Source of the DNA: an uncultured Sulfuricurvum sp.
GTDB taxonomy: Bacteria > Campylobacterota > Campylobacteria > Campylobacterales > Sulfurimonadaceae
Length of the DNA stretch: 64,000 nucleotides
Direction: 5' to 3'
Assembly: GCA_903844635.1 (NCBI GenBank)
Contig: CAIMUF010000055.1
Span: 34,382-98,381, forward strand
Position numbers and translations under genes: made by a program
Part shown: positions 34,123 through 42,822 of the stretch, in pieces
How the letters are laid out: the number at the start of each line of letters is the position of its first letter
Numbering within the stretch: position 1 is the stretch's first letter
Notes under the pieces: model-generated
Databases searched by the model: none
What the model saw: the letters and a program-made list of their open reading frames with translations, nothing else
Told to the model about the DNA's origin: nothing

Positions 34123-35193
34123 CTACAGTGCGTCGATAACTCTTTGGAGCTCATCAGGTTTATTGGAATATTGCATCGCAATATCTTTGCTGATCATTTT
34201 TTTGCGTAAAAATTCTACAATTTCTTGGGTTTGAGTGGTCATTCCCGTACCTTGTTGATTGAGTTGCATTTGGGAGTAAAGCTGATGTACCTTGTCTTCA
34301 CGTATCAAGTTGGCAATGGCTGGATTGGTAATCATAACTTCTTGCGCTGCAACACGTCCCCCTCCTATTTTTGGAAGAAGTGCTTGGGAAATAACGGCAA
34401 TAAGAGAAGTGGAGAGTTGAGCACGTACTTGAGGTTGTTCATCACCGCCAAAGACGTCAATTATACGGTTGATCGTACTGGGAGCCGAGTTGGTATGAAG
34501 GGTTCCAAAAACTAAGTGACCAGTTTCTGCAGCTGTTAGTGCAGCGGCAATCGTTTCACGGTCACGCATCTCCCCAATCAAAATAACATCGGGGTCTTGG
34601 CGAAGGGCATATTTGAGTGCAGCAGAAAAACTTTTGGTATCACTTCCGATATTACGTTGTGAAAAAAGACATTTTTTATTGGTGTGAACAAACTCGACCG
34701 GATCTTCAACAGTAATGATATGACGCGCTTCATTGAGATTAACTTCATTGAGCATTGCTGCAAGTGTTGTGGATTTACCGCTACCTGTTGGACCGGTAAC
34801 CAGTATCAGACCTTTTTCACGCTTAATCAGCTCTTTGAAGATTTTTTTAGCATTCAAATCATCGAGTGATGGGATAATGGTTGGAATAATACGAAATGCA
34901 CAGGCTACGTCATCCATGGTTTTGTAGTAGTTGGCACGAAAACGACCTACATCCGGAATAACGATGGAAAAGTCCAATTCATTATTTTCTTCAAACACCT
35001 TTTTTTGTTTTTCGGTTAAAAGAGAGTAGGCCATCTCTTCAATTTGTTTTCCGTCCATAACAGGTAAATTAAGGGCAACAAGCCGTCCGTCAATACGAAT
35101 TTGAGGTTCTGAGCGGCTAACGAGATGCAAATCAGATGATTTGTAAGCGACAACGCTTTTTAAAAGTTTGTGAATATCCAGTGCTTGGCTCAT
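34123..35193 (-). CDS. pilT: PilT-type twitching/retraction ATPase
   Basis: This 356-aa hexameric ATPase of the type II/IV secretion family has Walker A GPTGSGKSTT near residue 130, the Asp box IITVEDPVEFVH, Walker B DVILIGEMRDRETI and the His box GHLVFGTLHTN. The PilT C-terminal signature AIANLIREDK (usually AIRNLIREGK) is present, which separates it from PilB. It powers pilus retraction. No pilin genes are in the window. It overlaps the arsC-like gene by 4 bp and is the last gene of gatC-arsC-like-pilT. Confidence 0.92.
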   Translation of the reverse strand: MSQALDIHKLLKSVVAYKSSDLHLVSRSEPQIRIDGRLVALNLPVMDGKQIEEMAYSLLTEKQKKVFEENNELDFSIVIPDVGRFRANYYKTMDDVACAFRIIPTIIPSLDDLNAKKIFKELIKREKGLILVTGPTGSGKSTTLAAMLNEVNLNEARHIITVEDPVEFVHTNKKCLFSQRNIGSDTKSFSAALKYALRQDPDVILIGEMRDRETIAAALTAAETGHLVFGTLHTNSAPSTINRIIDVFGGDEQPQVRAQLSTSLIAVISQALLPKIGGGRVAAQEVMITNPAIANLIREDKVHQLYSQMQLNQQGTGMTTQTQEIVEFLRKKMISKDIAMQYSNKPDELQRVIDAL

Positions 35194-35534
35194 GATAAAA
35201 AAATTCCTTCGTATTGAGTTGGATTAAAACCGACGATTAGGTTTTCGCTGTATTCTATCACGGGGCGTTTAATAAGACGATTTTCTTTGGCCATCCACTC
35301 AATTTTATCACTATCGTTGAGAGAGAGCGACTTCAAATCTAAAGTTCGGTAGGTGGTGCCTTTGGTATTTAAAAGAAGGGTTAAAGAAGCTTTTTGCGAC
35401 CATTGGGTGATTTTGTCATGATTGACAGGCGAGGTTTTAAAATCAATAAAAGTATAGTTTATTGCGTGTTCATTAAAAAATTGAAATGCTTTTTTAACAG
35501 AGTCACAGTTTTTAATGCCGTATATTGTAATCAT
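35190..35534 (-). CDS. ArsC/Spx-family thioredoxin-fold protein
   Basis: This 114-aa protein has a thioredoxin-like fold with single Cys10 in GIKNCDSVKKA, then FFNEHAINYTFIDFKT and RLIKRPVIEYSENLIVGFNP, the usual ArsC/YffB C-terminal signature. Only one N-terminal Cys is present, as in glutaredoxin-coupled ArsC relatives. Arsenate reduction is not assured; YffB-like proteins have another, unknown role. It overlaps pilT (ATGA) and follows gatC closely. Confidence 0.8.
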   Translation of the reverse strand: MITIYGIKNCDSVKKAFQFFNEHAINYTFIDFKTSPVNHDKITQWSQKASLTLLLNTKGTTYRTLDLKSLSLNDSDKIEWMAKENRLIKRPVIEYSENLIVGFNPTQYEGIFLS

Positions 35535-35539
35535 TTAGA

Positions 35540-35830
35540 TTACTCAATAATTTTTGGAACGATAAAAAAGTGCTCTTGTGCATGGGGTGAGCGCGTTAAA
35601 ATATCATCATTAATCTCTCGATTAACACATCCAACGTCTTCACGTAGTAGTGTTGCCGACATATCCATTGAAAAAGTGGGGTTGATTCCATCCGTATTTA
35701 ACTCAGAAAGATTATCAACAAAAGAGACTATTTCAGACATTTGCTCAATCATTTGGGCTCGATTTTCATCCGGTATTTGGAGATAGGACAGTTTTTCTAA
35801 GCGTTGTAAAAGTTTTTCATCGATTTTCAT
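35540..35830 (-). CDS. gatC: Aspartyl/glutamyl-tRNA amidotransferase subunit C
   Basis: This 96-aa protein is the small subunit of GatCAB, which converts Asp-tRNA(Asn) or Glu-tRNA(Gln) to the amide forms. Signs are LLQRLEKLSYLQIPDENRAQ, ISFVDNLSELNTDGINPTFS and the LREDVG motif. gatA and gatB are not in the window. It starts the gatC-arsC-like-pilT operon behind a TACAAT promoter and is divergent from the yfgM-like gene. Confidence 0.9.
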   Translation of the reverse strand: MKIDEKLLQRLEKLSYLQIPDENRAQMIEQMSEIVSFVDNLSELNTDGINPTFSMDMSATLLREDVGCVNREINDDILTRSPHAQEHFFIVPKIIE

Positions 35831-35862
35831 GGTTAATAACCTACAGATAATTTTATTCCCTT

Positions 35863-35868
35863 ATTGTA
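35863..35868 (-). promoter_or_regulatory. -10 element of the gatC operon
   Basis: GCTACAATAA on the minus strand gives TACAAT about 33 nt before the gatC ATG. A second GCTACAATAA lies at about 35911-35920, within the same divergent gap. Confidence 0.45.
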
Positions 35869-35950
35869 GCGAAAAAATAGGCTTTACGGAATTTTAACAA
35901 CACTTGAGTTATTATTGTAGCAAAATAGTCAAATATCTATAGGAGTCCTT

Positions 35951-36547
35951 TTGAACCTAAAAGAAAATATGCAAGCCCTCAAAGAAGAGCTAAGTTCGGA
36001 AGAAAAATTTTTCGAAAGTGCCGTTAAAACGGAGCGTTTTGTCAAGAAATATAAAAAACCGATGATTGCATCTGTTATTGTATTGCTTTTGGGACTGGGT
36101 GGAAGTGTCACTTATCAAATAATCAATGATGCTAAAGTAGAGCGTGCGAATACTGCGCTTAATACATTGTTGATGAATCCTATGGATCAAAATGCATTGA
36201 AAGAGCTTTCCTCGCAAGATGGATCACTGTATGAATTGTACAGTTTGTCTAAAGCATTGCGCGATAATGATTTAAAAACGCTTCAAGCACTTAAGGGTGC
36301 CAAAAATTTTGAAGTAGCTGATATCGCATCCTATGAGAGTGCTGTTTTATCAAAAGACGAGAAGGCTTTGGATGCGTACAGTAAAAAACAAGGCTCGATT
36401 TATCAAGAGTTAGCTGTTATTGAATTATCGGTATTAGCAATTCAAAAAGGTGACAGTAAAGCTGCACATACTTCTTTAACATTGATAAAAGAAGATTCGG
36501 CAGTTTATCCACTAGCACAAATGCTAAGCCATTACGGAGTGAAATAA
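35951..36547 (+). CDS. YfgM-like single-pass membrane protein with TPR-like periplasmic domain
   Basis: This 198-aa protein has a basic cytoplasmic N-terminus (TERFVKKYKKP), one membrane helix (residues about 36-57, MIASVIVLLLGLGGSVTYQI) and a helical, Ala/Leu/Lys-rich periplasmic part consistent with TPR folding. The start is TTG at 35951, supported by AGGAGT. Architecture and position directly before a BamB-like lipoprotein match the yfgM-bamB pair of gammaproteobacteria, where YfgM assists SecYEG-linked chaperones. The call is by architecture and context. Confidence 0.65.
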   Translation: MNLKENMQALKEELSSEEKFFESAVKTERFVKKYKKPMIASVIVLLLGLGGSVTYQIINDAKVERANTALNTLLMNPMDQNALKELSSQDGSLYELYSLSKALRDNDLKTLQALKGAKNFEVADIASYESAVLSKDEKALDAYSKKQGSIYQELAVIELSVLAIQKGDSKAAHTSLTLIKEDSAVYPLAQMLSHYGVK

Positions 36548-37542
36548 TGAAATATTTATGGGCGAGTTTGAGTGTTGTTAGTGTACTGCTATTGAGTGGT
36601 TGCTCACAAAAGGAAGTCTATAAACCGGAAAATATTAAAGGTGATTGGCGCAGTGCTGGTCGTTTAAGTGCTCCTATCTCACAAGTGACACAATCAGGCG
36701 CTGTACTTTCAAATGGAAATATTCTTACCAAAGCAGGAGAGAAAAAGCAAAAAATACCTGCTGATTTTCGTTTACTTAATATTAGTGACGGATGGATCAT
36801 TACTCAAAATAATAAAAATGATTTAGAATTGATTCCTGACGATGGTGTAAGTGAGCATGTCCTTGTTGATTTAAAACGAACGGTTGCTTCTGCTAGTATA
36901 CAAGGTGATGTGCTTGCTATTTTATTTGGAAATAATGAGATGGCATTGTATTCGTTACAAACAAAGAAAATGACATTTAAAGAAAGTTCTAATGCACCTA
37001 TCGCGGTTGATGCTCGAATAGCCAATCCGTATTTTTTGAAAGACTTGGTTGTGTTTTTGAGTTTAGATGGAAAAATCGTTATTGTCAATGCAACAGATAA
37101 AAAGCTATTGCGTTCGATCATTGTTGGTTCGGAAGAGTATTTTAACAATATTACCTATTTGAATGTGATTGAAAATAACATGGTCGCATCCACGGGTAAT
37201 ACGGTATTGTCTCTTTCACAAAAAGAGAACCGTGAGAAATACGAAGTGCGTGACATTGCTTATACGGAGGATGGTGTTTGGTTGACGACTAAGCAAGGGG
37301 AAGTTGTCGCTCTAACTCCTGCATTACAGTATAAAGCGAAGAAAAAATTTCCATTTGCACATTTTGTTGGGATCAGTGTCCAAAATGATAGAGTTTATGT
37401 TCTGGAGCAGGGCGGGTACATGATTGCTTTGAGTAAAAATTTGCTTTCTTACGATGTTTATGATATTGATATGGATCATGATGCAGTTTTTATCGGAGAT
37501 GGTAAAATTTATTTTGACGATCGGTATATTGAAATTAAATAA
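36547..37542 (+). CDS. BamB-like beta-propeller lipoprotein
   Basis: This 331-aa protein has a lipoprotein signal with lipobox LLSGC (Cys19) and repeated strand blocks (FRLLNISDGWIIT, VLAILFGNNEMALYSLQ, LVVFLSLDGKIVIVNATDKK, VYVLEQGGYMIALSKN) typical of a PQQ-like propeller. BamB is the scaffold lipoprotein of the BAM outer-membrane assembly machine. Its ATG shares one base with the yfgM-like stop (TAATG). Sequence similarity to BamB is weak by eye; the adjacent YfgM-like gene supports it. Confidence 0.65.
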   Translation: MKYLWASLSVVSVLLLSGCSQKEVYKPENIKGDWRSAGRLSAPISQVTQSGAVLSNGNILTKAGEKKQKIPADFRLLNISDGWIITQNNKNDLELIPDDGVSEHVLVDLKRTVASASIQGDVLAILFGNNEMALYSLQTKKMTFKESSNAPIAVDARIANPYFLKDLVVFLSLDGKIVIVNATDKKLLRSIIVGSEEYFNNITYLNVIENNMVASTGNTVLSLSQKENREKYEVRDIAYTEDGVWLTTKQGEVVALTPALQYKAKKKFPFAHFVGISVQNDRVYVLEQGGYMIALSKNLLSYDVYDIDMDHDAVFIGDGKIYFDDRYIEIK

Positions 37543-38378
37543 TGTCATCAGGAGTTGAGGCTTTTTTAGAATACATCACAATAATAAAAGCTCTTAGCCC
37601 TAAAACCATCGAAGCCTATCGTCATGATTTAACTGAGCTTGAGACGTTAGCTTCAGGGGCACTTGTAGGATTAGACAGTGCTTCTATTTTTAAAGCTCTT
37701 TCAAATATTAAAAATAAACGAACACTCAACCGAAAATTATCCGCCATCAATTCTTTTTTAGATTTTTGCCATAATCAACACTTCGATTCCAAGACTTCTA
37801 AATTTTCACTCTCAAAACTCCCGAAAACACTCCCTAAATATTTACCTTTTGAATCCATAATGAGTGGGATTGAGAGTATTGATCGCAGTGATTGGCTAGG
37901 GCAGCGTGATTATGCATTAATTCTTTTTTTATACGCGACGGGGACTAGGGTTAGTGAGTGTTTAGAGGTTCAAGAAGATGATATTGAGGGAGAGTGGCTG
38001 CGAGTCCGACACGGTAAAGGGGAAAAAGAGCGCTACATCCCCATTGCGCAATCAGCATTGGCTGCCGTGCGTACGTATCAAAGAAATTGTCCAGCCATAA
38101 AACAGCGTACGTTATGGCTCAACTATCGCTATGAACCGTTAAGTCGTATTTCTGCCTTTAAAATTACCCAAAAATATTTGGGAGTCTCACCCCATGCTCT
38201 TCGTCATTCGTATGCAACTGGGCTTATTCTGGGAGGTGCTGATTTACGTGTTGTACAAGAGCTGTTAGGACACGCTTCCTTACTCACGACACAAATTTAT
38301 ACCCATGTGCAGAAGCATAATTTGCAAGCAACGGTTTTAGAATGCCATCCGATGGCGAAAGTAATGGAGACAAATTGA
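37542..38378 (+). CDS. xerH: Tyrosine recombinase, XerH-like
   Basis: This 278-aa protein has an N-terminal SAM-like DNA-binding domain (LEYITIIKALSPKTIEAYRH) and a catalytic domain with Arg in ATGTRVSECLE, Lys in HGKGEKERYIP, HALRHSYATGL, His in LGHASLLTTQ and Tyr in IYTHV. Campylobacterota use one Xer recombinase (XerH/dif) for chromosome dimer resolution, and the steady place in a housekeeping operon argues against a mobile integrase. It begins as TAATG with the bamB-like stop. No dif site was recognised. Confidence 0.85.
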   Translation: MSSGVEAFLEYITIIKALSPKTIEAYRHDLTELETLASGALVGLDSASIFKALSNIKNKRTLNRKLSAINSFLDFCHNQHFDSKTSKFSLSKLPKTLPKYLPFESIMSGIESIDRSDWLGQRDYALILFLYATGTRVSECLEVQEDDIEGEWLRVRHGKGEKERYIPIAQSALAAVRTYQRNCPAIKQRTLWLNYRYEPLSRISAFKITQKYLGVSPHALRHSYATGLILGGADLRVVQELLGHASLLTTQIYTHVQKHNLQATVLECHPMAKVMETN

Positions 38379-38995
38379 TGATTTTGTGTGATATAGGCAA
38401 TACGACGACCGATATTTTGGAAAACGGTGTGTACCGAAAAATTCCACTTACCGAATTTAAGCCTGAATTACTGAGTGGTGAGGCATGGTATTGCTGTGTT
38501 AATCACAATATGTCTGGCATGCTTGAAGTTTTACCCAATTGGCACAATATTGTGTCTGTGATTGATTGGAATAAATACTATCCGACGATGGGAATAGATC
38601 GTGTCATGGTGTGTGAAGCGATTGATGATGGTGTGATTATGGATGCGGGAAGTGCAATTACAGTTGATGTGATGCGTGATGGCGTGCATCAGGGTGGATT
38701 TATCTCGCTTGGCCTTCGAGCAGCGCAAGAAGCATACGCTAGATTGTCGCCGGCACTTACAACGTCATTTAACTTTGAGGTTGATTTGACTATAATGGCG
38801 AAAAATACCCCTGATGCACTTACGGTCGGTTTTTTGGCTCCACTTGTCCATAAAATCGAAAGTCTTGGAAAACCTATCTATATGACCGGAGGCGATGCGC
38901 AGATCATGGCACGCTATTTTTCCGATGCAATCGTCGATGAGAGATTGGTTTTCAAGGGTATGCAAAAGTTGATTAATAAAGGTTTACAATGTTAA
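38378..38995 (+). CDS. coaX: Type III pantothenate kinase CoaX
   Basis: This 205-aa protein phosphorylates pantothenate, the first step to coenzyme A. Seen: ILCDIGNTTTDIL (phosphate loop), YPTMGIDRVM, MDAGSAITVDVM with the catalytic Asp, GGFISLGLRAAQEAYA and MTGGDAQ. The start at 38378 overlaps the xerH stop (TGATG); an ATG 36 nt upstream lies within xerH and is rejected. It is shorter than most CoaX proteins (about 250 aa), as is usual in this phylum. Confidence 0.88.
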   Translation: MILCDIGNTTTDILENGVYRKIPLTEFKPELLSGEAWYCCVNHNMSGMLEVLPNWHNIVSVIDWNKYYPTMGIDRVMVCEAIDDGVIMDAGSAITVDVMRDGVHQGGFISLGLRAAQEAYARLSPALTTSFNFEVDLTIMAKNTPDALTVGFLAPLVHKIESLGKPIYMTGGDAQIMARYFSDAIVDERLVFKGMQKLINKGLQC

Positions 38996-39609
38996 GTGTT
39001 GCACTGCCAAAAGGACGAATTGCAGAGGATACGCTCGAAATTTTCGAGACTATTTTCGGAAGCAGTTTTAAATTTGATGATCGAAAACTGATTTTAGAAA
39101 CAGAACATTTTAAATTTTTGCTCGTACGTAATCAAGACGTTGCGACGTATGTGTATCACCAAGCTGCCGATATAGGAGTTGTAGGTCTTGATACTCTTGA
39201 AGAGCAGGGCTTGGATGTTATTCGTCTGCTTGATTTACAAAAAGGGAAATGCCGAGTTGCTATTGGTATGCGTGCAGGTGAGAAACCTGATTTTACGAAA
39301 AGTGAAATCAAAGTTGCAACGAAGATGGTCAATATCACAAAGCGTTATTTTGCTGAGCGAGCAGTGGCAGCTGATATTATTAAATTATACGGTTCGATCG
39401 AACTCGCACCTCTTGTTGGGCTTGCTGATATGATTGTCGATGTGGTTGAAACCGGCAGTACGATGAAACAAAATGGTCTTGAAGTTGTTGAAACGATTAT
39501 GGAATCAACGACACATCTCATTGCAAATAAAAATAGTTTTTTTGAAAAAAAGAGTGAAATATTAGATATTTATGAAAGAATAAATAGTCTCCTTTATCCT
39601 AAAGTCTAA
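38989..39609 (+). CDS. hisG: ATP phosphoribosyltransferase, short form HisG
   Basis: This 206-aa enzyme starts histidine synthesis by joining ATP and PRPP. Motifs: VALPKGRIAEDTLEIFE, ADIGVVGLDTLEEQ, VATKMVNITKRYFAE and the PRPP loop VVETGSTMKQNGLEVVE. It ends after the catalytic domains, without the C-terminal ACT-like regulatory domain of long HisG. Short HisG normally needs HisZ, which is not in this window. It overlaps coaX by 7 bp. Confidence 0.93.
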   Translation: MLSVALPKGRIAEDTLEIFETIFGSSFKFDDRKLILETEHFKFLLVRNQDVATYVYHQAADIGVVGLDTLEEQGLDVIRLLDLQKGKCRVAIGMRAGEKPDFTKSEIKVATKMVNITKRYFAERAVAADIIKLYGSIELAPLVGLADMIVDVVETGSTMKQNGLEVVETIMESTTHLIANKNSFFEKKSEILDIYERINSLLYPKV

Positions 39610-39639
39610 AGTATTCACAATCGATTAACGATTGACCCT

Positions 39640-39645
39640 TATAAT
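39640..39645 (+). promoter_or_regulatory. -10 element of the glycine-zipper gene
   Basis: A perfect TATAAT in the 68-nt gap after hisG, 32 nt before the ATG at 39678. It suggests that the glycine-zipper gene can be transcribed on its own. Confidence 0.45.
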
Positions 39646-39677
39646 TTTAAATATACATCAAATAATAGGAATAAAGA

Positions 39678-40199
39678 ATGATTATGAAGAAAAAAAATAC
39701 TTTGATTTTAGCATTGATATTGGGAACGACGGTTTTATCAGCTGAGGGTTTTACAACGACTGAATACATTAAAGTAAGTAGCTCAAATCCTATTTACGCA
39801 ACCATTAGTGAAGAAATTCCAACACAGCAGTGCAGAGATGTTCAAGAAGCCGTTTCAAGTGGCGGTACAGGAAATGCTGATGTTGTTGGTGCCGTTGCAG
39901 GTGGTGCGCTTGGTGGTGTCTTAGGTCATCAAATAGGTGGCGGAAAAGGCAAGACAGCAGCTACCATTGGTGGTGCTGTCTTAGGTGTATTGGCGGGTCA
40001 AAACGTAGGAAGTAAATACAATACACCTCAAACTACTTCGTATCAAACGGTTCGTAGATGCGAAACGGTTTATACAACTAAGTCACATCAGGTTGTTGAT
40101 GGATATTTAAATATTGCCAAATTTAAAGGCAAAGAAATTCGTATTCAAAGTGATGAGCCACTTAAGCAAATTCCTGTTACCGTTACCTACAGTTATTAA
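39678..40199 (+). CDS. Glycine-zipper 2TM-domain outer-membrane/periplasmic protein
   Basis: This 173-aa protein has a signal peptide (about 24 residues). The centre is a glycine zipper (GAVAGGALGGVLGHQIGGGK, then AATIGGAVLGVLAGQNVGSK) of the kind found in SlyB/Rickettsia 17-kDa-type envelope proteins. Two Cys flank it (TQQCRDVQEA, VRRCETVYTT). The C-terminal part is beta-rich. The precise role is unknown, probably envelope structure. AGGA lies eight bases before the ATG at 39678. An intrinsic terminator follows. Confidence 0.8.
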   Translation: MIMKKKNTLILALILGTTVLSAEGFTTTEYIKVSSSNPIYATISEEIPTQQCRDVQEAVSSGGTGNADVVGAVAGGALGGVLGHQIGGGKGKTAATIGGAVLGVLAGQNVGSKYNTPQTTSYQTVRRCETVYTTKSHQVVDGYLNIAKFKGKEIRIQSDEPLKQIPVTVTYSY

Positions 40200-40210
40200 T
40201 TCTAATTAAC

Positions 40211-40240
40211 GCCCCCACGCTCGTGGGGCTTCTTCTTTCC
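40211..40240 (+). terminator. Intrinsic terminator after the glycine-zipper gene
   Basis: CCCCAC-GCTC-GTGGGG with a flanking G-C pair forms a strong stem, followed by TTCTTCTTT. It lies 11 bp past the stop and ends the yfgM-like-to-glycine-zipper run. Confidence 0.75.
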
Positions 40241-40266
40241 TTATCCCACTTTTAGCCATTTTTTGT

Positions 40267-40272
40267 TACAAT
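40267..40272 (+). promoter_or_regulatory. -10 element of gapA
   Basis: TTACAATAAT gives TACAAT 33 nt before the gapA ATG; the leader carries AGGAG. Confidence 0.5.
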
Positions 40273-40305
40273 AATCATATATATTGAAATTTTTCAGGAG
40301 ACTTT

Positions 40306-41301
40306 ATGGCACTTAAAGTAGCAATCAACGGAACGGGTCGAATCGGAATTATCGTTGCCAAAATCATTGCTGAGCGAGATGATATAGAATTGGTAGCGCT
40401 TAATACTACTTCAAAGCCCGAAATGCTTGAATATTTATTGAAATTTGACAGTGTTCATCGTGGGATTGACGCAAAAATCATTGATGATACTACAATTTCT
40501 ATCGGCGGAAAGAATGTACGTATGTTTCGTGAACGTGATGCCGATAATGTTGACTTCGGAAGCGTTGGTGCAGAAGTTGTAATCGAATGTACGGGCGTAT
40601 TTTTAGATCAAGAAAGTTGTCAAAAACATCTTAAAAATGGTGTACGTAAAGTTGTTATATCAGCTCCGGCAAAAGATGATACTCCAATGTATGTAATTGG
40701 CGTAAATTCGAGTGAGTATAAAGGTGAAGCAATCATTTCCAATGCGAGCTGTACAACCAACTGTTTGGGCCCGATTTGCAAAGTACTTGATGATGCATTT
40801 GGGATAAAAAATGCTCTGATGACAACGATTCATTCCTATACGAATGACCAAAATATTTTGGATGTTAAGCACGCAAAAGATCCTCGTCGCGCTCGTGCAG
40901 CTGCTTTGAATATGATTCCAACTTCAACAGGTGCTGCAAAAGCAATCGGTAAAGTTATGCCTCATTTGCAAGGGAAGCTTAATGGCTATGCGATGCGTGT
41001 TCCAACTCCTGATGTTTCTGTGGTCGATTTGACTGCTAACCTTTCAAAAAATGTTACCAAAGAAGAGATATATGAGGCATTTAATGCTGCGAGTAAGGGT
41101 GCATTCAAAGGGTTGATTGAAGTAGACAATGATATGCGTGTTTCTTGTGATTTTATCGGATCTACCTACAGTGCGACGTACGTCCCTGACATGACAAGTG
41201 TTGTTGATGGTAATACTGTTAAAGTTTTAGCCTGGTATGACAATGAGTGGGGTTACAGCAGTCGTCTAGTAGATATGACGGTGTTAGTTGGAAATCACTA
41301 A
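40306..41301 (+). CDS. gapA: Glyceraldehyde-3-phosphate dehydrogenase, type I
   Basis: This 331-aa enzyme has the NAD-binding NGTGRIGIIVAKI, the catalytic Cys in SNASCTTNCLGP, HSYTNDQNILD, RARAAALNMIPTSTGAAKA, RVPTPDVSVVDL and WYDNEWGYSSRLVD. It interconverts glyceraldehyde-3-phosphate and 1,3-bisphosphoglycerate. AGGAG lies upstream. It is transcribed alone, between terminator-like hairpins at 40211-40240 and 41321-41351. Confidence 0.97.
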   Translation: MALKVAINGTGRIGIIVAKIIAERDDIELVALNTTSKPEMLEYLLKFDSVHRGIDAKIIDDTTISIGGKNVRMFRERDADNVDFGSVGAEVVIECTGVFLDQESCQKHLKNGVRKVVISAPAKDDTPMYVIGVNSSEYKGEAIISNASCTTNCLGPICKVLDDAFGIKNALMTTIHSYTNDQNILDVKHAKDPRRARAAALNMIPTSTGAAKAIGKVMPHLQGKLNGYAMRVPTPDVSVVDLTANLSKNVTKEEIYEAFNAASKGAFKGLIEVDNDMRVSCDFIGSTYSATYVPDMTSVVDGNTVKVLAWYDNEWGYSSRLVDMTVLVGNH

Positions 41302-41320
41302 AATATATATCCTCACCTTT

Positions 41321-41351
41321 TTTAAGTAGAGATATTTATTTTCTACTTAAA
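41321..41351. terminator. Hairpin between convergent gapA and MCP genes
   Basis: Exact 10-bp arms TTTAAGTAGA (41321-41330) and TCTACTTAAA (41342-41351). No clean T-run follows on either strand, so it is a probable but weak two-way terminator. Confidence 0.5.
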
Positions 41352-41367
41352 GAGGTCTACAAAATTT

Positions 41368-42822
41368 TTATGAATGAGTCATTTCTAATTCTAATTCTGA
41401 TTCATGAATAAGATTATCTAAATGACTGAAGAGTTGATGACTTGCTGCTTCCATAGCAGTAAAGTTTTCAATAATGGCTTTTTTATTACTTACTGTATTA
41501 TCATCATCTTCAATAAATTTGAAATTTTCACGAGCAGAATTATGTACAATAGTGTGAGGGGTTGAAATAGCTTTAAAGCTTGGTAAGTGAGAAAATCGTT
41601 CTTTTCCCATACCGCTATCATACCATTTACCAAGACGACAGGCGTGTTGATCACCAGGATTCCACTCTCCTTTTCTTCCATTTATAATTCCTATATATGT
41701 GCTAGATTTATACATAATATGATCAATTTTTGCTAACGTAATAAAAGTTGTATTTTCAATGATAGTTGCTTGTTGTGAAGTTAAGAGAGCATCATCATTA
41801 AAAGCGCGAAGAGTATTCCGAAATACTTCTATGGATTGGCTCGATTGAGAAGCAATGTCATTCATGGAATCAGAATTTGAATAAATTTCAGTGGTGTCTT
41901 GCTGCAGAGTTTGTACTGCAATCGCAATCTCTCCTGTTGCTTTTTGAGTACGTTCAGCGAGTTTACGAACTTCATCAGCGACAACGGCAAACCCGCGACC
42001 GTGTTCACCTGCTCTTGCTGCTTCAATAGCGGCATTGAGTGCTAATAAGTTTGTTTGTTCGGCAATATCTTTGATCAAATTGACTACAGAACTGATCTCT
42101 CTTGTTTTTTCATTTAAGGATTGAATGGAATCTGCAGAAACTTGTACAAGTTGAATAAGGCGATTGAGTTTGTTAATAATAACTTCAAGCTCATTTACCG
42201 TTTCAGAAGAACTTTCTGAGGTTACTTTAGACATTTTTGTGATGTTTCCAAGGCGTAAAATTGTTTTTTGCAAATCTCCTTGAATTACTTCAAGTCCACC
42301 TCCAACACCTGTTCCAATTTTTCCAAGTTCACCGCTAAGTACAGATTTTTGAATGTGCACATAGGTTGAATACATAGAGCTAATTGCTTTATTTACGTAA
42401 ATACTTGCTTCTTGAAATTCTCCATGTAGACCTTGTGTGAAAATATTACGATAATATTTATCCTGACTTGCGGAATCAATACTTGCTCTAATTTCTCGAA
42501 TGAATACTTCTGTTTGATCGAGCATATTATTAGTATTCCAGCACAAATCATTGAGTTCACCATGGTCTTTAATATGCGTTATTCGGTTTTCAAGACACCC
42601 TTTTTCTGCCCCTTTGATAACGGCAGCTACTTCGCTAATGGTCTCTTGTGTTTTACGAATATTGATAAAGACAAACCATGCAAGGGCAAAATTGGCTATA
42701 TTTAGTAGCCGTATCCAGCTCCATCCATCCATTAGTGTTTCAATGATTAATGCTATGACAAAAAGAATAATCGAAGCTAAGTTCGCGTATTGAACCTTAG
42801 AGAGAGAGGATAAATTCATCAT
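41368..42822 (-). CDS. Methyl-accepting chemotaxis protein with C-terminal CZB domain (CetA-like)
   Basis: This 484-aa protein has two close membrane helices near the N-terminus ([37 protein letters not shown]) with almost no periplasmic part, so it senses through a partner. The methyl-accepting signalling tip is intact ([39 protein letters not shown]). The C-terminus is a CZB zinc-binding domain ([14 protein letters not shown] with conserved Cys/His). The start is ATG at 42822 behind AAAGG; a GTG at 42831 sits on the ribosome site. It overlaps the PAS gene, like the CetB-CetA energy-taxis pair. Confidence 0.87.
   Translation of the reverse strand: MMNLSSLSKVQYANLASIILFVIALIIETLMDGWSWIRLLNIANFALAWFVFINIRKTQETISEVAAVIKGAEKGCLENRITHIKDHGELNDLCWNTNNMLDQTEVFIREIRASIDSASQDKYYRNIFTQGLHGEFQEASIYVNKAISSMYSTYVHIQKSVLSGELGKIGTGVGGGLEVIQGDLQKTILRLGNITKMSKVTSESSSETVNELEVIINKLNRLIQLVQVSADSIQSLNEKTREISSVVNLIKDIAEQTNLLALNAAIEAARAGEHGRGFAVVADEVRKLAERTQKATGEIAIAVQTLQQDTTEIYSNSDSMNDIASQSSQSIEVFRNTLRAFNDDALLTSQQATIIENTTFITLAKIDHIMYKSSTYIGIINGRKGEWNPGDQHACRLGKWYDSGMGKERFSHLPSFKAISTPHTIVHNSARENFKFIEDDDNTVSNKKAIIENFTAMEAASHQLFSHLDNLIHESELELEMTHS

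Noticed and set aside
37542..38378. XerH-like gene as a phage or island integrase
   Set aside because: It lies in a tight, overlapping housekeeping operon with bamB-like, coaX and hisG, with no att sites or mobile genes, so chromosome dimer resolution is the better reading.
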